From: JAYZDB01 sp036338025
Lineage (GTDB): Bacteria; Planctomycetota; UBA1135; UBA2386
DNA: 6,053 nt
Reading direction: 5' to 3'
Assembly: GCA_036338025.1 (NCBI GenBank)
Contig: JAYZDB010000092.1
Span: forward strand, 1 to 6,053
Shown here: piece after piece, positions 1 through 4,035 of the stretch
How the letters are laid out: every line of letters begins with the position of its first letter
Position numbering within the stretch: position 1 is the stretch's first letter
Made by a program: the position numbers and the translations under genes
Notes under the pieces: model-generated
What the model was told of the DNA's origin: nothing
The model's database searches: none
The model's input: the letters and a program-made list of their open reading frames with translations, nothing else

Positions 1-986
1 AGCGAGGCGCCGCCGAGCAGGTTCTTGTTCAGCCGGTCGCGAACCTCGCGCATGGAGAGGAAGGCGACCTTGTCGCCGTGGACCTTGGCGACGTGGTCGA
101 TCAGTTCGACGATCTGGGCGTTGGTGATCCAGCCGTGCGGATGGAACACCAGGGTGTAGACCCCGCGTCTCGCCACCGTCTCGTCGATGGCGGCTTTCAT
201 GTCGGTGACGGTGCGGGGGTTGTTGTTGCCGTGGTGAGCCTGGGCTTCCCAGTCGCTTGGAACGGAACACGGCAACTCCCAGCAGAACTTGCCGATGACG
301 TACGGATACGGGTAGTTCTCGATCAGGTTGACGAAGTTGCCATCGTGCGGGACGTACTGGGCAAACTGCTCGCCGGGGCTGAACAGGTGAAAGACCGAGG
401 AGTCGATCTCGAGGAAGTTGCCGGCCGGCGAGAACTGATCGAAGGTCTCCGCGAAGAACCGTGGGCTGACCGAGTTCATCGAGTCGCAGCAGGGCATGCG
501 GAATGCGACCGGCTTGTTGCGTGGGATCTTTGCCAGGGCATCGACGCAACCGTGGTAGGTCCGCTTGGCCCAGTTCAAGCCGCGCTTGCCCAGGCATGGG
601 CAGGGGTGGGCGGTGGTGTGGACTTCGATGCTCAGCCCCTGGTCGAGCCAGGTCTGTAGTTGTGGGTCCTTCGGGTCGATCGAGTTGGTGAAGATCGACA
701 GCGGCGCGCGGCCCTCGATCTTCTCGAGCCGGTTGAGGATTGGCCGCAGGAAGGCTTCGTAATGCCCGGTGTGGCGCATGTCGTCGATCGATAGCACCAC
801 CACGGCTTCGATGCCGTCCTCGCCGATCCACTGCGGGGTGACGAGCTTGGGGGTGTCGGCGCCGACCCAGTAGGGATGTGCGAATTCATCGAGATGGTTC
901 AGTCGGTTCCCAGTGTCGGCCTGGGCTGCTGCGCTGCCGATGACGAGTCCGAGAGCGACAGGGAGCAGACCCCTTGACGTGTACAT
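1..986 (-). CDS. Secreted CE4-like polysaccharide deacetylase family protein (C-terminus cut by window edge)
   Basis: The 328 visible codons start at ATG 986-984, with a GGTGAG ribosome-binding site at 998-993, six bases upstream. Residues 1-23 form a signal peptide: R5, a hydrophobic core, and a likely cut after AQA. The mature part begins near HPYWVG (37-42). Motifs match the NodB/CE4 fold in order: SIDDM (66-70, Asp68/Asp69 in the catalytic-base and metal position), HTTAH (123-127, metal-binding HxxxH), FRMPCC (162-167, the RxP motif) and FHPHGW (281-286, the late His motif). CE4 enzymes are metal-dependent deacetylases of N- or O-acetylated polysaccharides such as chitin oligomers, peptidoglycan or xylan. 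The substrate here cannot be told. Cysteines cluster beside the metal motifs (C129, C131, C166, C167), which is not typical of classical CE4 but fits the planctomycete subfamily as I recall it. Related planctomycete proteins are often longer and multidomain, so further domains may lie outside the window. The gene starts 151 bases downstream of the tRNA. Confidence 0.85.
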   Translation of the reverse strand, partial: MYTSRGLLPVALGLVIGSAAAQADTGNRLNHLDEFAHPYWVGADTPKLVTPQWIGEDGIEAVVVLSIDDMRHTGHYEAFLRPILNRLEKIEGRAPLSIFTNSIDPKDPQLQTWLDQGLSIEVHTTAHPCPCLGKRGLNWAKRTYHGCVDALAKIPRNKPVAFRMPCCDSMNSVSPRFFAETFDQFSPAGNFLEIDSSVFHLFSPGEQFAQYVPHDGNFVNLIENYPYPYVIGKFCWELPCSVPSDWEAQAHHGNNNPRTVTDMKAAIDETVARRGVYTLVFHPHGWITNAQIVELIDHVAKVHGDKVAFLSMREVRDRLNKNLLGGAS

Positions 987-992
987 GCTGTT

Positions 993-998
993 CTCACC
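993..998 (-). promoter_or_regulatory. Ribosome-binding site of the CE4-like gene
   Basis: GGTGAG on the minus strand ends six bases before ATG 986. No other in-frame start with a comparable site lies nearby, and a signal peptide follows directly, so this site fixes the start. Confidence 0.6.
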
Positions 999-1094
999 GC
1001 CTGGTCTTGAGGAATGAACCCAGTGTCCGTGAGGCAGACCGGTGCCGTGAGCACTTGTTGCGGGAAACGTCCGGAATGCTGCGGATGGTCCGCG

Positions 1095-1132
1095 TGGCCC
1101 AGTCGGTAGCTTCCGCAGCGATTGCGGGGCCA
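1095..1132 (-). terminator. Weak hairpin just downstream of the tRNA
   Basis: On the minus strand, immediately after the tRNA CCA end, CCGCA (1127-1123) pairs with TGCGG (1117-1113) around a 5-base loop. TGGCC and GGCCA sequences at 1132-1128 and 1099-1095 can close a longer outer stem. There is no T-tract, so this may be a trailer or processing structure instead of a true intrinsic terminator. Confidence 0.2.
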
Positions 1133-1137
1133 GGGAG

Positions 1138-1214
1138 TGGTAGCGAGAGGCGGACTTGAACCGCCGACCTATGGCTTATGAAGCCATCGCTCTAACCGAC
1201 TGAGCTATCTCGCC
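1138..1214 (-). tRNA. tRNA with CAT anticodon, most likely elongator tRNA-Met (tRNA-Ile2 not excluded)
   Basis: A complete cloverleaf of 77 bases including an encoded CCA (1140-1138). Acceptor 5' strand GGCGAGA (1214-1208) pairs with TCTCGCT (1148-1142), leaving a G1-U72 wobble, then discriminator A73. The D arm is GCTC/GAGC with loop AGTCGGTTA. The anticodon stem ATGGC/GCCAT carries loop TTCATAA, so the anticodon is CAU. The variable loop is AGGTC. The T arm is GGCGG/CCGCC with loop TTCAAGT. The initiator is unlikely, because the GGG/CCC run of the anticodon stem and the 1-72 mismatch are both absent. A CAU anticodon can be elongator Met or, after lysidine modification, Ile for AUA. The acceptor pairs 4-69 (G-C) and 5-68 (A-U) do not match the E. 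coli Ile2 C-G pairs used by TilS, so I favour Met. Confidence 0.93.
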
Positions 1215-1231
1215 GCCTGATGCGGGCGCGG

Positions 1232-1260
1232 ATTCCACCAGAACGAAAGGGCAAAGACAA
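1232..1260 (-). promoter_or_regulatory. Candidate sigma-70-type promoter of the tRNA
   Basis: On the minus strand, TTGTCT (1260-1255) is separated by exactly 17 bases from TGGAAT (1237-1232). Each hexamer matches four of six consensus positions. Transcription would start about 10 bases before the mature tRNA 5' end at 1214, a sensible leader length. This is inference from spacing and position only. Confidence 0.4.
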
Positions 1261-1468
1261 GCGCGCGCCAGCGGCCCCAATCGTCGGACCGCAATTGGAC
1301 CCGAGGAACGGGTTTCCCGTCCAAAACCACCGATTTTTCCCGGTGCTGGTCCCGCTACGGCGCAAATGGGGCATAAAAAACAAGGTATATTGCCCTCTTG
1401 CGAAACTCAGGGGGGCGGATAACCTACAAGTCTGTGCCGTAGGACAGCATGGGTCCGCGGCATGAGAC

Positions 1469-1479
1469 GAGGTGGGTTC
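1469..1479 (+). repeat. 11-bp direct repeat GAGGTGGGTTC, copy 1
   Basis: GAGGTGGGTTC occurs here and again, exactly, at 1755-1765, 286 bases apart. This copy overlaps the left arm of the 14-pair inverted repeat. Role unknown. Confidence 0.5.
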
Positions 1480-1560
1480 CCTGGCTGGGTTTATCTTTCG
1501 TTTGCGTACGATCTCTCCGCCGTTCTCCCTTTCATGAGCGTATTTTCCAGCCAGGGGACC
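1475..1560. repeat. Inverted repeat with 14-pair stem and 58-base loop
   Basis: GGTTCCCTGGCTGG (1475-1488) pairs with CCAGCCAGGGGACC (1547-1560). Thirteen pairs are Watson-Crick and one is T/G, a wobble if read as plus-strand RNA. The enclosed 58 bases are pyrimidine-rich on the plus strand and show no stronger internal stem. It may be a closing stem of a structured RNA. Confidence 0.5.
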
Positions 1561-1653
1561 GTTTCTCTCCCTTAGTCAGGGATTCGAGAAGCCCGGGCAG
1601 ACCGACGCACATGCCCCCATGCCATCGCCGTTTTGAGATTCCGGCGTCCGCAT

Positions 1654-1683
1654 CCCGACCGGCCTGGCCCCGACCGTTAAAAT
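1654..1683 (+). promoter_or_regulatory. Tandem CCCGACCG repeat in front of a -10-like TAAAAT
   Basis: CCCGACCG at 1654-1661 is repeated exactly at 1669-1676, a 15-bp period. TAAAAT (1678-1683, five of six consensus positions) follows directly. No -35 hexamer is present; the place where it would lie is covered by the repeats. This is the layout of an activator-dependent promoter that would read into the hairpins at 1687-1744. It is an inference from pattern only. Confidence 0.25.
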
Positions 1684-1686
1684 GGG

Positions 1687-1719
1687 CCGCCCTGGGGAGC
1701 ATGGGGTTCCCCAGGGCGG
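1687..1719. repeat. Perfect 12-bp hairpin with 9-base loop
   Basis: CCGCCCTGGGGA (1687-1698) and TCCCCAGGGCGG (1708-1719) are exact reverse complements around loop GCATGGGGT. Eight loop bases (1699-1706) are complementary to CCCCATGC at 1615-1622, so a loop-to-upstream pseudoknot is possible. No T-tract follows on either strand, so a simple intrinsic terminator is unlikely. Confidence 0.65.
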
Positions 1720-1721
1720 AA

Positions 1722-1744
1722 GGAGACGCTGAGAGGCCGTCTCC
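1722..1744. repeat. 7-bp hairpin directly after the 12-bp hairpin
   Basis: GGAGACG (1722-1728) pairs perfectly with CGTCTCC (1738-1744) across a 9-base loop. It sits two bases after the preceding hairpin, giving a stacked two-hairpin block. Confidence 0.5.
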
Positions 1745-1754
1745 GGACTGGTGA

Positions 1755-1765
1755 GAGGTGGGTTC
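1755..1765 (+). repeat. 11-bp direct repeat GAGGTGGGTTC, copy 2
   Basis: Exact second copy of the word at 1469-1479. It lies 10 bases after the two-hairpin block, so the two copies roughly bracket the most structured part of the non-coding region. Confidence 0.5.
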
Positions 1766-1946
1766 GGGGTTTCCGTGATTCCGCTTCTGGCGAGGCAGGG
1801 AGGCCGGACCCATTGGAGTCGCGGACAAGTGGTGGCTCGCGGGGGAAAGCGGAAGACCGAATTGCTCGGCTCAGATGCAGACGGCCGCAGGACCCTGGGA
1901 TGTTCCGTAGTTGCTGGCGGTTTCTTGCAGAAAGGCGCCATGTCGC

Positions 1947-1992
1947 AAAAAAAGGCGGCCGGTTCGCAGAGTTGCCCCCCGTCTTACCAGCC
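1947..1992 (-). terminator. Candidate intrinsic terminator of the membrane TPR gene
   Basis: On the minus strand, GGCTGGT (1992-1986) pairs with ACCGGCC (1963-1957), seven pairs with one U-G wobble. GCC follows, then seven T residues (1953-1947). It begins 50 bases after the TAG stop at 2044-2042. The 22-base loop is long and three bases separate stem and T-tract, so the fit to a classical terminator is moderate. Confidence 0.4.
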
Positions 1993-2041
1993 CCTGACTG
2001 GGACTGGACCATGTTGCTGATCGGTGGCGTGCCACACTCGG

Positions 2042-3823
2042 CTAGAAGTTCTTCTTGAGAGCCTGCTCCAACTCCGCGGCCAGGGCCTTTGCCCGTTGAT
2101 CTGCGGGTAACAACTCCGCGCCCCGCCGCGCGTGGCGCAGTGCGAGCTCAACTTGACCGAGGGATCGATAGGTGAGGCCTAGATTCAGGTGCGCCTGAGC
2201 CATCTCTGGATTCAAGAGCAATGCGCAGCGGAAGCTCACCACCGCGAGCACCAACTGGCCCTTGGCACGCAACGCAATCCCGTCGTTATTACAAGCACTG
2301 GCAAGATCCGGGATCTTCTCCGCCGCCATCTTCAGCAGTTGCTCGGCCCGCCTCGTGTTGCTGTTTCGCAGCTCCTCCTTGGCAGCTAACACCCGGGCAC
2401 GAGGAAGGTATGAGTCGATGTACTCCCGATGCTCCTGTTTTGGGTCGAGAGCCACACTGCGTTCAAGCTGATCCACCGCCTCGGCGAAGCGCTTCTCGGC
2501 CTCCAACGCCGCCCCAAGATCCAAGTGACCCCTGTCTACATTCGGCGTGGACTTCACCAAAGCCTGAGCTCTCTCGACCGACATGGGTCCCGCCGTATCC
2601 AACGACAGCATGAGGCCTGCCGGGACGAGCAGGAACAGCCACTTCGCTCCGTGCCAGGACACAAGGCTGTCCATCTTCCCGCCAGCAAGACCCAGGCCCC
2701 CTCGAACGGATCCCTCGCGGATCTTCCAGATAAACCCGTCAAAGTAGTAGTGCAACAGCGCGGAGGTCGTGACAAACGTAGCGACCATCCCCGCGCTCAC
2801 GGGCGACTCCACGCTCCTCGTCGCTGGCAAGAAGCCGCCGTACGCCAAGACCATCCCCAGGTACAAGCCCATCATCGCCCAACTACGCCGGAACACAAAC
2901 CGCGTGAACGAACCCGCTCCCTCATTCGTTTCAGCGCGGCGACGATTGAAGATCCACACAATCGCCAGGTACTGCACATCGTGGAACAGCTCAAACATGA
3001 CGAGCCCGAGCAAGACGTCGTCGATCGCCACATTGGCATACCACCAGAACGAAATCGCCGACACGAGTAGCAGGTTTTTACGACTCGCAGGCCTCTTCGA
3101 AGCGCGTGCATCTCGGACCTGAATCCACGCAAAGGCGGCCGTCAAGGCGATGAGTCCGGTGATCACGGCAACGCGTAGGGTCTCTATCGATGTGGCTTCC
3201 ATGGGTGGCACCCCGTAGCCGGAGAACAGTGATTGGATGTAGTGCAGGCGCGAATCCGAGAACACCAACGCGCCAGCGAACCAGCCCAAACACATGGCGA
3301 AGTCCATACGCGCATGCAGTCGCTGTACGGCGCCAACCTTCGCGTCATAGATCCGCGAGAACCCATATACCTGCATCAAGGCGTGCCAGATGCTCCACAG
3401 CAACGCAATCACGACGATTCCATTCGCCTGCACACCTGAGAACTGTTGCCAGGCAAAGGCGAGGACCAATCCTCCCAGCACAATTGGTGCGAGGATGAAA
3501 CGCATCCGAAACCGGCGGAACAACTCTCGGTCTCCGTAGGCCCTCAACATGCCCGGGAGGTTGTGCCCCATCGCTCCGAAGGCGAGGATCAGATACTGGA
3601 TTTCTGTACTCTCGAGGCCCTCGAGCAAGGCCAGGGTCAGCGGCAGAATGAGCAGCGGAGTGGCAATGAACAAGCCAAGGTCACTCGCCGGATTCAGGAT
3701 CCAGGGCGATGCCTGCTGGGGAGGCGTAGCGGTTGTTTCTTGCATGGCAATGGGCAGCAGGGAAACCGAGGCATCAGACGACCTGCTATGCCCGAATGCT
3801 TCGGCTCCCTTTGATCGTATCAC
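2042..3823 (-). CDS. Uncharacterised multi-pass membrane protein with C-terminal TPR repeats
   Basis: The 593-residue product is not one I can name. Residues about 49-410 contain roughly ten to eleven hydrophobic segments (for example 49-68, 108-126, 135-155, 215-235, 270-292, 314-332, 393-410). Residues about 428-593 are soluble and helical with TPR-like repeats, clearest at 507-540 and 541-574 (AHLNLGLTYRSLGQVELALR). In or beside membrane helices lie GHNLPG (His87), IWHALMQVYGFSRIYD (His147), LFHDVQYL (His281, Asp282) and LLHYYFDGFIWK (His358, Asp362). This His/Asp pattern suggests a membrane metal site, loosely like Brp/Blh carotene oxygenases or other membrane iron enzymes, but homology is not shown. 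The start used is GTG 3823-3821 with AGGGGAAG just upstream. ATG 3745-3743 (residue 27) is a real alternative: the 26 extra codons include ATA, CGA, TCA, GGA and AGG and have no domain character, but the ATG lacks a ribosome-binding site. The gene lies 212 bases after the peptidase gene, beyond two hairpins, so it probably has its own promoter. Confidence 0.85.
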   Translation of the reverse strand: MIRSKGAEAFGHSRSSDASVSLLPIAMQETTATPPQQASPWILNPASDLGLFIATPLLILPLTLALLEGLESTEIQYLILAFGAMGHNLPGMLRAYGDRELFRRFRMRFILAPIVLGGLVLAFAWQQFSGVQANGIVVIALLWSIWHALMQVYGFSRIYDAKVGAVQRLHARMDFAMCLGWFAGALVFSDSRLHYIQSLFSGYGVPPMEATSIETLRVAVITGLIALTAAFAWIQVRDARASKRPASRKNLLLVSAISFWWYANVAIDDVLLGLVMFELFHDVQYLAIVWIFNRRRAETNEGAGSFTRFVFRRSWAMMGLYLGMVLAYGGFLPATRSVESPVSAGMVATFVTTSALLHYYFDGFIWKIREGSVRGGLGLAGGKMDSLVSWHGAKWLFLLVPAGLMLSLDTAGPMSVERAQALVKSTPNVDRGHLDLGAALEAEKRFAEAVDQLERSVALDPKQEHREYIDSYLPRARVLAAKEELRNSNTRRAEQLLKMAAEKIPDLASACNNDGIALRAKGQLVLAVVSFRCALLLNPEMAQAHLNLGLTYRSLGQVELALRHARRGAELLPADQRAKALAAELEQALKKNF

Positions 3824-3832
3824 AAACTTCCC
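3824..3832 (-). promoter_or_regulatory. Possible ribosome-binding site for the GTG start
   Basis: AGGGGAAG on the minus strand (about 3834-3827) precedes GTG 3823 by three bases. Spacing is short, but no equivalent site precedes the alternative ATG at 3745. TATAGC at 3840-3835, just upstream, resembles a -10 box without a good -35. If it were the promoter, the message would start within this site and the ATG at 3745 would be the better start. Confidence 0.3.
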
Positions 3833-3957
3833 CTGCTATAGGAAGTGGCGATACCGGTCAGACTCCCGCGCGTGACGTCAAAAGTAAACATCACCGCCTG
3901 GTGTCGGTAACGAAATGGTCGGCGCTCGCACCAAGGCAGTAGTCGCACCGCTGAACG

Positions 3958-3998
3958 GCCGCGGCGCCCACCCGGAACATACCGGGGGGCGCCGCGGC
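3958..3998 (-). terminator. Very stable GC-rich hairpin after the peptidase gene
   Basis: GCCGCGGCGCCC (3958-3969) and GGGCGCCGCGGC (3987-3998) form 12 perfect pairs. After a single-base bulge at 3970, CCCGG (3971-3975) and CCGGG (3982-3986) add five more pairs around a 6-base loop. It lies 38 bases past the TAG of the upstream gene. No T-tract follows on the minus strand, so it may act as an L-shaped or Rho-assisted terminator, or protect the 3' end of the message. Confidence 0.55.
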
Positions 3999-4020
3999 TG
4001 AGGGCCTGCTGGCCCTTCAG
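3998..4020 (-). terminator. First hairpin after the peptidase gene stop
   Basis: CTGAAGGGCC (4020-4011) pairs with GGCCCTCAG (4006-3998) across a 4-base loop, with one bulged base. It starts 15 bases after the stop codon and abuts the larger hairpin at 3958-3998, so the message ends in two stacked stems. Confidence 0.45.
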
Positions 4021-4035
4021 ATCATCCAGATCGTA

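Larger units (their letters stand above)
1261..1946. other. Long non-coding stretch with RNA-like secondary structure
   Basis: About 690 bases lie between the tRNA promoter and the terminator candidate of the membrane-protein gene. Open frames of 80-120 codons exist on both strands. They overlap each other, are rich in Pro/Arg/Ser/Gly, lack ribosome-binding sites and show no recognisable domain, so I do not call a gene. What it does hold: a hairpin at 1305-1322, a 14-pair inverted repeat (1475-1488 with 1547-1560), a 12-bp perfect hairpin at 1687-1719 followed by a 7-bp hairpin at 1722-1744, a smaller hairpin at 1916-1939, direct repeats CCCGACCG and GAGGTGGGTTC, and five GCATG/CATGC words between 1447 and 1703. 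I looked for the conserved words of RNase P RNA, tmRNA, SRP RNA and group II intron domain V and did not find them. It could be an unrecognised structured RNA, a regulatory region, or decayed sequence. Confidence 0.45.

Noticed and set aside
78..659. 193-codon open frame on the plus strand
   Set aside because: It lies opposite the CE4-like gene, which has a signal peptide, a ribosome-binding site and all catalytic motifs. The plus-strand translation has no such support.
1386..1391. TATATT, a -10-like box on the plus strand (AATATA on the minus strand)
   Set aside because: No acceptable -35 at 16-18 bases on either strand, and the tRNA has a better-placed promoter candidate.
1449..2012. Several overlapping open frames of 98-121 codons on both strands in the long gap
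   Set aside because: They overlap one another, cross the hairpins, lack ribosome-binding sites and are Pro/Arg/Ser-rich in the manner of random GC-rich sequence.
1940..2020. 26-codon frame starting MSQKKAAGSQ on the plus strand
   Set aside because: The upstream purine tract is inside a small hairpin and the frame crosses the terminator candidate. It is too short to support without conservation.
2429..3070. 213-codon open frame on the plus strand
   Set aside because: Antisense to the membrane protein gene; low-complexity basic translation and no start signal.
3873..3880. Perfect 8-bp palindrome TGACGTCA upstream of the membrane protein gene
   Set aside because: A short palindrome like this can occur by chance and there is no second copy or well-spaced promoter to support an operator.
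3835..3881. TTGACG (3881-3876) and TATAGC (3840-3835) as a promoter pair
   Set aside because: The spacer is 35 bases, far from the 16-19 needed, so they cannot be one sigma-70-type promoter.
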